DNA from: an uncultured Lachnospiraceae bacterium
Lineage (GTDB): Bacteria; Bacillota; Clostridia; Lachnospirales; Lachnospiraceae
Reading direction: 5' to 3'
Length of the DNA: 64,000 nt
Assembly: GCA_902779445.1 (NCBI GenBank)
Contig: CACZBM010000022.1
Coordinates: forward strand, 1 to 64,000
Shown: positions 56,610-64,000 of the stretch, piece after piece
Numbering within the stretch: the first letter of the stretch is position 1
Layout: every line of letters begins with the position of its first letter
Notes under the pieces: model-generated
Databases searched by the model: none
The model's input: the letters and a program-made list of their open reading frames with translations, nothing else
What the model was told of the DNA's origin: nothing
Made by a program: the position numbers and the translations under genes

Positions 56610-57220
56610 GAGGAATACTGATAGTCGTATCAGGATTTGCCGGAGCGGGCAAAGGAACGATAATGAATAAGCTTATCGAAGAATATCCGGGATATGCCCT
56701 TTCTGTTTCAGCCACCAGCCGCGCTCCGAGAGAAGGTGAAAAAGAGGGAGTCAATTATTTTTATAAGACCCGGGAAGAATTTGAGGAGATGATCAAAAAT
56801 GATGAACTCCTGGAACATGCGGAATATGTAGGAAATTATTACGGTACGCCCAGAGCTTTTGTGGAAAAGAAGCTTGATGAGGGCATGAATGTACTTTTAG
56901 AGATCGAGATCCAGGGAGCCATGCAGATAAAAAAGGCGTTTCCCGATGCCCTTCTTGTTTTTATCATGCCGCCAAGTGCAAAGATCCTGAAAGAAAGGCT
57001 TACGAACCGGGGAACAGAGACACCGGAAGTCATTGATAAAAGGATGAAGAGGGCAAGAGAGGAGTCAGAGGGCATAGAATCCTACGATTTTATAGTGATA
57101 AATGATGAGGTAGACAAATGTACTGCCTTATTGCATAATATTATTCTGTCTGCATCTTACCAGCCTTCCCGCAGAAGGGAATTTATAGAGCAGGTAAGGG
57201 CAGAACTCAGAAACATTTAG
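56606..57220 (+). CDS. gmk: Guanylate kinase
   Basis: 204 residues, P-loop GFAGAGKGT, ATSRAPREGEKEGVNYFY (GMP binding), LLEIEIQGA. It makes GDP from GMP. It is followed by four dispersed repeats before rpoZ. Confidence 0.96.
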   Translation: MRGILIVVSGFAGAGKGTIMNKLIEEYPGYALSVSATSRAPREGEKEGVNYFYKTREEFEEMIKNDELLEHAEYVGNYYGTPRAFVEKKLDEGMNVLLEIEIQGAMQIKKAFPDALLVFIMPPSAKILKERLTNRGTETPEVIDKRMKRAREESEGIESYDFIVINDEVDKCTALLHNIILSASYQPSRRREFIEQVRAELRNI

Positions 57221-57224
57221 GAAA

Positions 57225-57520
57225 TGATGTCATCCTGAGGGCGTAGCCCGAAGGATCTAATAGAGATTCTTCGCTCCGCTCAGAATGACAGTAGGAAATG
57301 ATGTCATCCTGAGGGCGTAGCCCGAAGGATCTAATAGAGATTCTTCGCTCCGCTCAGAATGACAGTAGGAGATGATGTCATCCTGAGGGCGTAGCCCGAA
57401 GGATCTAATAGAGATTCTTCGCTCCGCTCAGAATGACAGTAGGAAATGATGTCATCCTGAGGGTGTAGCCCGAAGGATCTAATAGAGATTCTTCGCTCCG
57501 CTCAGAATGACAGATTCGGA
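57225..57520. repeat. Four 74-bp tandem copies of the dispersed palindromic repeat
   Basis: GATGTCATCCTGAGGGCGTA, GCCCGAAGGATCTAATAGAG, ATTCTTCGCTCCGCTCAGAA, TGACAGTAGG repeats with period 74 (CATCCT at 57231, 57305, 57379, 57453), nearly identical. Each unit can fold, since ATCCTGAGGG...AAGGATCT and AGATTCTTCGC...CTCAGAATGAC are imperfect reverse complements. The array sits between gmk and rpoZ inside a likely operon. Confidence 0.9.
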
Positions 57521-57542
57521 ATGAGAGAAATAGGAGGAAAAC

Positions 57543-57785
57543 ATGTTACATCCATCATATGGCGACCTTATGGAAGCAGTTAATTCTGAAGTTGAAGAGG
57601 GAGAAGCTCCCGTTGTAAACAGCAGATATTCGATCGTTCTCGCAACAGCGAAGAGAGCACGCCAGCTCGTGGCAGGAGGAGAGCCCCTTACAAATCCCAA
57701 GGGAAAGAAGCCTCTTGCAGTAGCTATCGACGAATTATACAAGGGCGAACTGAAGATCACCAGTAAAGACGAAGAAGAGGAATGA
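57543..57785 (+). CDS. rpoZ: RNA polymerase omega subunit
   Basis: 80 residues: MLHPSYGDLMEAV, SRYSIVLATAKRARQLVAG, KPLAVAIDELYKGEL, the standard omega pattern. TAGGAGG precedes the ATG. It overlaps rimO by four bases. Omega supports polymerase assembly. Confidence 0.95.
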   Translation: MLHPSYGDLMEAVNSEVEEGEAPVVNSRYSIVLATAKRARQLVAGGEPLTNPKGKKPLAVAIDELYKGELKITSKDEEEE

Positions 57786-59152
57786 AAATACACTTTATCT
57801 CTCTTGGATGCGATAAGAACCTGGTGGATTCAGAGCAGATGCTCTCCATCCTGTACGGAAAGGGCTATGAGCTTACTGATGACGACAGGGAAGCGGATAT
57901 TATCATCATCAATTCCTGCTGCTTTATTAATGATGCCAAGGAAGAGAGTATTAATACCATAATAGAGGAGGGAAGGCTTAAAGAAGAAGGAAGATTAAAA
58001 TTCCTTATAGTAGCCGGATGCCTCGCTGAACGTTATTCGGAAGAGATAGAAAAAGAGCTTCCCGAAGTGGATGCCGTTGTAGGAACTACCGCATTTGACG
58101 GGATAGCCGATGTGATTGACAGATTGCTTGAGGATTCCGGCGAGGAAAAGGAATCCCTGGTAAAGATGAAAAAAGATACCGGTATTCTTATGAATCCGGA
58201 GGTGGAGAGATTTATCACCACTCCCGGACATTATGAGTACCTGAAGATCGCAGAGGGCTGCGACAAGAACTGCGCTTACTGCATTATTCCGAAGATCAGG
58301 GGACATTTCAGATCCATACCAATGGAGAGACTTGTTTCCGATGCAGAAAGACTTGCAGAAAAGGGAGTAAAAGAACTTATCCTCGTTGCCCAGGAGACTA
58401 CTTTATACGGCAGGGATCTATACGGTAAGAAGATGCTTCCGGAGCTTTTACGCAGGCTCTGCCGGATAGACGGGATAGAGTGGATAAGACTTCTTTACTG
58501 CTATCCCGAAGAGATTGATGACGATCTTATAGAAGTCATCAGGGATGAAAAGAAGATATGCCATTACCTCGATCTTCCCATACAGCACTGCTCCGACAGG
58601 ATATTAAAACGGATGGGAAGGCGTACAACGGGTGAGGACATCGTGAACCTGATCGGGAAGCTCAGAAAAGAGATACCGGATATAGCACTCCGCACCACGC
58701 TTATTACGGGATTTCCGGGAGAAAGCGATGAAGATCAGGAAAAGCTCAAGGGCTTTATTAAAGAGATCGGATTTGACAGGCTGGGAGTATTTACCTATTC
58801 ACCGGAAGAGGGAACCAGAGCCGCTGCTTTTGAAGATCAGACAGAGGAAGAGCTCAAGGAAAAGAGAAGAGACGAGATAATGTCCCTTCAGCAGGAGATC
58901 TCACTTTCTGTCCAGAAAACAAGGGTAGGAGAGATATACGACTGCATTATAGAGGGACGTATACCGGAAGAGCATGTTTATGTGGGAAGGACCTACAGGG
59001 ATGCTCCGAACGTAGACGGATATATCTTTATAGATGATGGAAAGATCAGGGGAGAGCTTATGACCGGAGACATGTTAAAGGTGAAGGTAACCGGTGCAAG
59101 CGAATATGATCTGGAAGGGGAGCCTGTAGAAATAAATGAATCTGCCAAATAA
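57782..59152 (+). CDS. rimO: RimO, ribosomal protein S12 methylthiotransferase
   Basis: 456 residues. UPF0004 domain (ISLGCDKNLVDSEQML, the two further Cys in NSCCF and AGCLAERY), radical SAM motif C-x3-C-x2-C in GCDKNCAYCIIP, then a TRAM domain. It methylthiolates Asp of ribosomal protein S12. It overlaps rpoZ and pgsA. Confidence 0.95.
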   Translation: MKIHFISLGCDKNLVDSEQMLSILYGKGYELTDDDREADIIIINSCCFINDAKEESINTIIEEGRLKEEGRLKFLIVAGCLAERYSEEIEKELPEVDAVVGTTAFDGIADVIDRLLEDSGEEKESLVKMKKDTGILMNPEVERFITTPGHYEYLKIAEGCDKNCAYCIIPKIRGHFRSIPMERLVSDAERLAEKGVKELILVAQETTLYGRDLYGKKMLPELLRRLCRIDGIEWIRLLYCYPEEIDDDLIEVIRDEKKICHYLDLPIQHCSDRILKRMGRRTTGEDIVNLIGKLRKEIPDIALRTTLITGFPGESDEDQEKLKGFIKEIGFDRLGVFTYSPEEGTRAAAFEDQTEEELKEKRRDEIMSLQQEISLSVQKTRVGEIYDCIIEGRIPEEHVYVGRTYRDAPNVDGYIFIDDGKIRGELMTGDMLKVKVTGASEYDLEGEPVEINESAK

Positions 59153-59675
59153 ACTTACGGTATTAAGAATAGTACTTGTTCCTGTTTTTGTTTTTGTGAT
59201 ACTTTCAAACTGCTTCGGGGAGTATTCTAAATGGGCAGCACTGGCTATCTTTATTATTGCGAGCCTCACTGATCTCCTGGACGGAAAGATCGCGCGGAAG
59301 TACGGCCTTATCACAAATTTCGGGAAATTCATGGATCCGCTTGCAGATAAGATGCTGGTTTGCTCCGCTCTTATATGTATGGTGGAGCTTCAGAAGATCT
59401 ATTCCTGGATGGTCATCGTGATAGTGGCCAGAGACTTTGTTATAAGCGGTTTCAGGCTGGTGGCCGCCGAGCAGGGAAAAGTAATAGCAGCCAATTACTG
59501 GGGGAAATTCAAGACAGCATCCCAGATGGTGATGATCTGTCTTTTGATAGCTGATATAGAATGGGGATTTTTCCCTGTGCTCACAGAGGCTTTTAAGTGG
59601 ATAGCTCTTGTTCTAACAGTGATCTCTCTGGTTGTGTACCTGGCTGATAATAAGGATGTAATGAAAGAGGAATAA
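59136..59675 (+). CDS. pgsA: CDP-diacylglycerol-glycerol-3-phosphate 3-phosphatidyltransferase
   Basis: 179 residues, with the CDP-alcohol transferase motif (DLLDGKIARKYGLITNFGKF, MDPLADK; D-G-x2-A-R-x8-G-x3-D-x3-D) and about five membrane helices. It makes phosphatidylglycerol phosphate. It overlaps rimO by 17 bases. Confidence 0.95.
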   Translation: MNLPNKLTVLRIVLVPVFVFVILSNCFGEYSKWAALAIFIIASLTDLLDGKIARKYGLITNFGKFMDPLADKMLVCSALICMVELQKIYSWMVIVIVARDFVISGFRLVAAEQGKVIAANYWGKFKTASQMVMICLLIADIEWGFFPVLTEAFKWIALVLTVISLVVYLADNKDVMKEE

Positions 59676-59681
59676 ACCTGT

Positions 59682-60446
59682 ATGTCAGACGATGATAATA
59701 AACAAAGGGAAAAGACTGCCGACGCTCTTGTAAGACTGGTAGGGATGCGTCTGGAAAAAGTGGAAGAGGAGCTTTCAGATATCCTGAAAGAAAAGAATCC
59801 GTTTGTTGTGATAGATGAAATAAACGGCGAGATAAGCATAAGGATACATGCCGTAGAGACTGATGATAACGGTCCGAAGAAGATCCTTAAGCCCGTTGTT
59901 AAAGAGATCAAGTCAAGACTTGGTCAGTTGATATACGCTACTGATGAAGATGAGACTCTGGAAGGTGCTGTGGTAAGTCTCCTGAAGGAGAATAAATTCA
60001 CCATAGCTGCTGCAGAGAGCTGCACTGCCGGACTTTTTACAGGAAGGCTGGCAAATGTACCCGGAACCAGTGAGATACTGAAATGCGGGTTTGTTACTTA
60101 TTCCGAAAAGTCCAAGCGGAAGTACGTGGGAGTTAAAAGAAGGACTCTCGATAAGTTTACTGCCGTAAGTGAACAGACTGCTATGGAGATGAGCAAGGGA
60201 GTCTGCGCTGCCGCTAAGTCCGACTGCGGAGTATCCATTACGGGTATAGCAGGACCTGACGGAGGAAGCGATAAGCAGCCTGTGGGCCTTGTATACATAG
60301 GAGTCACGATTCAGAAAAAAACAATAGTTAAAGAATTTCATTTTTCCGGAAACCGTCAGGAGATACGTTCCCGGGCGGTCACAGAAGCTCTTGCACTCCT
60401 TCGGACAGCGCTTCTTAAGCGCTTTTCAGAGGTTACATTCAGCTGA
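59682..60446 (+). CDS. CinA C-terminal-type protein (NMN amidohydrolase)
   Basis: 254 residues. The C-terminal 160 match the CinA/PncC domain (AAAESCTAGLFTGRLANVPG, VSITGIAGPDGGSDKQPVGL), which deamidates nicotinamide mononucleotide. The N-terminal 85 residues are only a remnant-like KH-type or charged part; the MoaB-like competence-damage domain of full CinA is absent. pgsA-cinA is a common pairing in Firmicutes. Confidence 0.85.
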   Translation: MSDDDNKQREKTADALVRLVGMRLEKVEEELSDILKEKNPFVVIDEINGEISIRIHAVETDDNGPKKILKPVVKEIKSRLGQLIYATDEDETLEGAVVSLLKENKFTIAAAESCTAGLFTGRLANVPGTSEILKCGFVTYSEKSKRKYVGVKRRTLDKFTAVSEQTAMEMSKGVCAAAKSDCGVSITGIAGPDGGSDKQPVGLVYIGVTIQKKTIVKEFHFSGNRQEIRSRAVTEALALLRTALLKRFSEVTFS

Positions 60447-60516
60447 TACCTGACCTTTGCCTGAAAGACCTTTTTCCGGATAAGAAATATATTATACATA
60501 CAGGAGGTCAGTTATA

Positions 60517-61860
60517 ATGACAGGCGAAGAGATAATGAGCTTTATCGAGGATAAGAGATACAATGAACTTCGCGGTACACTGGCCGAACTTAATGAAGCA
60601 GATATTGCCGCAGTTCTTGAAGATCTCCCGAAGGAGATCCAGTTAAAGACTTTCAGGCTACTGCCAAAGGATATGGCAGCGGATGTCTTTGCATTTCTGC
60701 CTACGGATGTAGAGCAGGATATAATCACATCCCTTACCGATACCGAGGCAACAGCCATTATTGATAATCTGATGGCGGATGACGCAGCGGACCTGATGGA
60801 AGAGATGCCGGCAAGCGTTGTAAAGAAGCTTCTGTCACATGCCAGTCCCGACACCAGAAGAGATATAAATCATTTATTAAAGTTCCCCGAGGATTCCGCG
60901 GGTTCCATAATGACAGTGGAGTTTGTGGATCTGAGGGAGAACTTAAGCGTGGCAGAAGCCATTGACAGGATAAGAAAGACGGGAATAGACCGTGAGACCA
61001 TTAATAACTGCTATGTTCTTGACAGCGCAAGGAGGCTGATAGGCATGGTAGCTCTCCGTACCCTTATCCTTTCCAGGGCAGATGCACTCATCAGGGACAT
61101 AATGGAAGAGAACGTGATCTCTGTTGATACCCTGATGGACCAGGAAGAAGTAGCCCACATGATATCCAAGTACGATTTCAGTACGATCCCTGTGGTAGAT
61201 TCTGAAAAAAGACTTGTCGGTATCATAACCGTTGATGATATAATTGATATCATCCAGGAAGAGGCTACGGAGGATATCCAGAAGATGGCAGCTATCCTGC
61301 CTTCCGATGACCCCTATGACAAAATGTCGCCTTTCGAGCTCTGGAAGAAGAGGATCGGATGGCTGCTTTTACTCATGGTATCCGCGACCTTTACCGGAAG
61401 GATCATCACGAGCTACGAATCCGCAATGGGGGCTTATATAATCCTGGCTGCTTTCATTCCGCAGCTTATGGATACAGGCGGAAACTGCGGATCACAGACA
61501 TCCACCACGGTAATAAGAGCTCTTTCCTTAAATGAGATCAGTTTTAAGGATATTCTGAAGGTGGTGTGGAAGGAATTCAGGACAGCCATTATCTGCGGAG
61601 GTACTCTGGCAGTAGCCAATTTCGTAAAGCTTTTGATCATAGACCGGGCGGATCCTACGGTAGCCCTTGTGGTATGCCTGACGATGATCTGTGCGGTGGT
61701 ATGTGCAAACCTTGCGGGATGTATGCTTCCGATGATAGCCAAACGTTTCGGGTTTGACCCGGCGGTAATGGCTTCGCCTATGCTTACTACCATAATTGAT
61801 GCCGTTACCCTTTCCATCTATTTCCAGGTGGCGGTACATGTACTTAATATAGGGGCATAG
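60517..61860 (+). CDS. mgtE: MgtE magnesium transporter
   Basis: 447 residues. N domain (EDLPKEIQLKTFRLLPKDMA, TDVEQDIITSLTD), two CBS domains (about 135-255) and a five-helix membrane domain with the pore signature (AFIPQLMDTGGNCGSQTSTT, VIRALS). AGGAGGT precedes the ATG. No M-box riboswitch fits the 70-base gap upstream. Confidence 0.95.
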   Translation: MTGEEIMSFIEDKRYNELRGTLAELNEADIAAVLEDLPKEIQLKTFRLLPKDMAADVFAFLPTDVEQDIITSLTDTEATAIIDNLMADDAADLMEEMPASVVKKLLSHASPDTRRDINHLLKFPEDSAGSIMTVEFVDLRENLSVAEAIDRIRKTGIDRETINNCYVLDSARRLIGMVALRTLILSRADALIRDIMEENVISVDTLMDQEEVAHMISKYDFSTIPVVDSEKRLVGIITVDDIIDIIQEEATEDIQKMAAILPSDDPYDKMSPFELWKKRIGWLLLLMVSATFTGRIITSYESAMGAYIILAAFIPQLMDTGGNCGSQTSTTVIRALSLNEISFKDILKVVWKEFRTAIICGGTLAVANFVKLLIIDRADPTVALVVCLTMICAVVCANLAGCMLPMIAKRFGFDPAVMASPMLTTIIDAVTLSIYFQVAVHVLNIGA

Positions 61861-61876
61861 CCTTCAGGAACGGTGA

Positions 61877-64000
61877 ATGAATAGTAAGAGCATAGTTTAC
61901 ACTAATGACAACTGCATAGGGTGTAATAAATGCATTAAGGTCTGCAGCGCCATTGGTGCCTGTATCTCTAAAGAGGAGAACGGGAAAGCCAGGATCGAGG
62001 TTGACGAGAACAGATGCGTTGCCTGCGGAAGCTGTATCGACGTGTGTGCTCACGGCGCCAGGGAATTTAATGATGATACCGAGCGCTTTTTCGATGACCT
62101 TAAAAAGGGAGAGAAGATCTCCCTTCTTTTAGCGCCTGCATTTAAGGCCAATTTCCCCGATGAATATGAAAGTGCACTGGGAGGATTAAAGGATCTCGGT
62201 GTGAACAGGATAATAAGTGTGTCCTTTGGGGCAGATATCACCACCTGGGGTTATCTTAACTATATTAAAAAATATAACTTCTTCGGAGGAATATCACAGC
62301 CCTGCCCTGCTGTGGTTTCATATATTGAGAAATATCTGCCGGGGCTTATCCCGAAGCTGTTCCCTGTACAGAGTCCCCTTATGTGTGCCGCGATCTACGC
62401 AAGAAAAGAGATGGGGATAACGGATAAGTTCGCGTTCATAAGTCCCTGTATCGCTAAAAAGCTGGAAATAGAAGATCCTCATAATGACGGTCTGGTCCAG
62501 TACAATGTGACATTCGAACATCTGATGAACTATTTGATGGAAAATGGGATCGAAGGCTCTTCAACACATAGTGAGATCGAATACGGACTGGGATCTTTCT
62601 ATCCCACTCCGGGAGGACTTGCGGAAAACGTACGCTGGTTCCTGGGAGATGATGTTGCCATCAGGCAGATAGAAGGTGAGCGCCATCTGTACGAATGGCT
62701 TCACTATAATCAGGGCAGGATCGAATATGATGAGACTCCCTTTACCCTTATAGATGCCCTGAACTGTGAAAAGGGATGTATCTGCGGTACAGCTGTGGAT
62801 CCGGACAGAGCAAAGTCGGATGATGCTCTGTATGCCCTCTTAAAGATACGCGGGGAAGTGAAAAAGAACGAGAGTGGAAACGCCTGGTCAAGGCCTGACT
62901 CTCCCGAGGAGAGACTTAAGAGCTACAATGAACAGTTTAAGGATCTTTCTCTTGATGACTATTTAAGGGGTTATACCGACAGATCGGCGGGCTGCGGATA
63001 CGGCATACCTGACGAAAACCAGCTTGATAAGATCTTTATCAGTATGAATAAGCTCACAGACGAGTCGCGTATGATAAACTGCACCTGCTGCGGGTATGAG
63101 AGCTGTGAACAGATGGCTATCGCCATCCATAACGGATTTAACCATAAAGAAAACTGTATCTACTATGAAAAGGCAAAGGTTCACGAACTGGCGCTGGAGA
63201 AAGCGATCGCAGAAGAGTCTTCAAAGGCCAAGAGTTCATTCCTTGCCAATATGTCCCACGAAATCAGGACTCCCATCAATGCTATCCTCGGTATGAATGA
63301 GATGGTACTGAGGGAAAGCACGGATGAGAATGTGATCTCATACTCCCGGAATATCAAGAATGCAGGAAAGACCCTGCTTGGTCTGGTTAGTAATATTCTG
63401 GATTTCTCAAAGATCGAAACGGGCAGGATGGAGATCGAAGCAGTGGACTATGATCTTTCATCTGTTATAAATGATCTTGTCAATACAGTTCAGGTCAGGG
63501 CAGATGAAAAGAAGCTTAAGCTTGAGCTGGATATCGATCCGAAGATCCCTAAGGGTCTTCGCGGCGATGAGATAAGGATCAAGCAGATAATCACGAATCT
63601 CCTTACGAATGCTGTCAAGTATACGGAAGAGGGCAGCGTGACCTTAAGGTTCGGATTTGAAAGACCCGATCCCCTGAAGGATCAAATAGATCTTAAAGTG
63701 GCTGTGGAAGATACCGGAATAGGTATTAAGAAAGAGGATATTTCCAGGCTCTTTGAGAAGTTTGACAGGATAGAAGAGAAGAGGAACAGGAATATCGAGG
63801 GTACCGGTCTTGGAATGAACATTACCAAGATGCTCCTGGAACTCATGAATTCCGAGCTGCAGGTTGAGAGTACCTATGGAGAAGGCTCAAAGTTCTCGTT
63901 TGCCCTAAGACAGGATGTTACCGGATGGGATGAACTCGGAGACTATGAGACAGCCTACAGAAATGCCGCGATACAGAAGAAGTCCAGAGGGAAACTGGTT
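61877..64000 (+). CDS. Sensory [FeFe]-hydrogenase fused to a histidine kinase (cut by window end)
   Basis: 708 codons are visible to the window end, with no stop. The first 400 are a paralogue of the protein at 9514: ferredoxin motifs (CIGCNKCIKVC, CVACGSCIDVC), H-cluster cysteines in [23 protein letters not shown] and ALNCEKGCICGTAVD, and the CTCCGYESCEQMA Fe-S motif. Instead of an MCP output it then has a HisKA domain with the phospho-His (FLANMSHEIRTPINAILGMN, about residue 460) and an ATPase domain (NLLTNAVKY, EDTGIGI, GTGLGMNITKML), as in hybrid kinases, which usually carry receiver domains further on. There is no membrane helix. The ATG at 61877 overlaps no other gene and lies 16 bases after mgtE. 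Confidence 0.85.
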   Translation, partial: MNSKSIVYTNDNCIGCNKCIKVCSAIGACISKEENGKARIEVDENRCVACGSCIDVCAHGAREFNDDTERFFDDLKKGEKISLLLAPAFKANFPDEYESALGGLKDLGVNRIISVSFGADITTWGYLNYIKKYNFFGGISQPCPAVVSYIEKYLPGLIPKLFPVQSPLMCAAIYARKEMGITDKFAFISPCIAKKLEIEDPHNDGLVQYNVTFEHLMNYLMENGIEGSSTHSEIEYGLGSFYPTPGGLAENVRWFLGDDVAIRQIEGERHLYEWLHYNQGRIEYDETPFTLIDALNCEKGCICGTAVDPDRAKSDDALYALLKIRGEVKKNESGNAWSRPDSPEERLKSYNEQFKDLSLDDYLRGYTDRSAGCGYGIPDENQLDKIFISMNKLTDESRMINCTCCGYESCEQMAIAIHNGFNHKENCIYYEKAKVHELALEKAIAEESSKAKSSFLANMSHEIRTPINAILGMNEMVLRESTDENVISYSRNIKNAGKTLLGLVSNILDFSKIETGRMEIEAVDYDLSSVINDLVNTVQVRADEKKLKLELDIDPKIPKGLRGDEIRIKQIITNLLTNAVKYTEEGSVTLRFGFERPDPLKDQIDLKVAVEDTGIGIKKEDISRLFEKFDRIEEKRNRNIEGTGLGMNITKMLLELMNSELQVESTYGEGSKFSFALRQDVTGWDELGDYETAYRNAAIQKKSRGKLV

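Noticed and set aside
57225..57520. 74-bp units as a CRISPR array
   Set aside because: The whole unit is repeated, with no variable spacers; it matches the dispersed palindromic repeat.
60447..60516. M-box magnesium riboswitch before mgtE
   Set aside because: The gap is 70 bases, too short, with no recognisable M-box core.

Overview
The window looks like a chromosome segment from a rumen/gut Lachnospiraceae-type Clostridium relative (Butyrivibrio-like). Supporting signs are the low-to-mid GC content with strong AGGAGG ribosome sites, a small DUF6465-type protein, RemA next to gmk and rpoZ, a PurO-type IMP cyclohydrolase beside a stand-alone AICAR formyltransferase, sensory [FeFe]-hydrogenases with HydF, CheV, and Rpn-type nuclease/transposase families. 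The assignment is inferred from gene content, not from a marker tree.

Layout. 1-5.1 kb is a decayed accessory patch: the tail of an ATP-binding regulator, a tiny hydrophobic peptide gene with a coupled leader ORF, a TOTE-type primase gene that has lost its helicase core, a 155-170 bp direct repeat on each side of these, and an IS200/IS605 element with TnpA and TnpB. 5.3-9.4 kb holds a large protein with PI3/PI4-kinase-like catalytic motifs, then a TetR-GNAT operon with twin palindromic operators and a YczE fragment. 9.5-18.6 kb is a hydrogen-sensing and signalling run: an [FeFe]-hydrogenase fused to a chemoreceptor output, an S58 peptidase, a GH5 glucanase, a GAF-GGDEF protein, HydF, a membrane histidine kinase and a lipoprotein. 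18.7-21 kb has CheV, the DUF6465 protein and a GNAT.

21-27.5 kb is a 1936-residue multidomain protein (alpha/beta-hydrolase, papain/C39-like peptidase, glycine-rich hydrophobic C-terminus) followed by a YbjN-like, chaperone-like protein. 27.5-33.9 kb has a PAP2 phosphatase, complete and fragmentary Rpn-family genes, a CpG-rich inverted-repeat element and a 1297-residue acidic protein carrying about nine copies of a FliM/FliN-like EIEALL motif. 33.9-39.9 kb is housekeeping (hisH, hisF, ung, purO, a disrupted purH-like gene, a CBS-type pyrophosphatase) separated by short repeats. 40-47.5 kb is accessory: an EF-hand-like protein, orphans, more Rpn genes, a secreted protein, tRNA-Leu(CAA), and a nucleotidyltransferase/radical SAM pair.

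47.6-64 kb has a classical chemoreceptor, a 2-isopropylmalate synthase carrying an AraC-type DNA-binding domain at its C-terminus, and a long operon from yicC to mgtE (remA, gmk, rpoZ, rimO, pgsA, cinA). A four-gene response-regulator/HPt/EAL module sits inside that operon. It ends in a second sensory hydrogenase, this one fused to a histidine kinase and cut by the window end.

The most notable items are the LeuA-AraC fusion with a matching direct repeat around its promoter, two H2-sensor paralogues with different outputs, the giant hydrolase-peptidase protein with its likely chaperone, and the PI3K-like protein. All functional claims come from reading motifs; no database search was possible.
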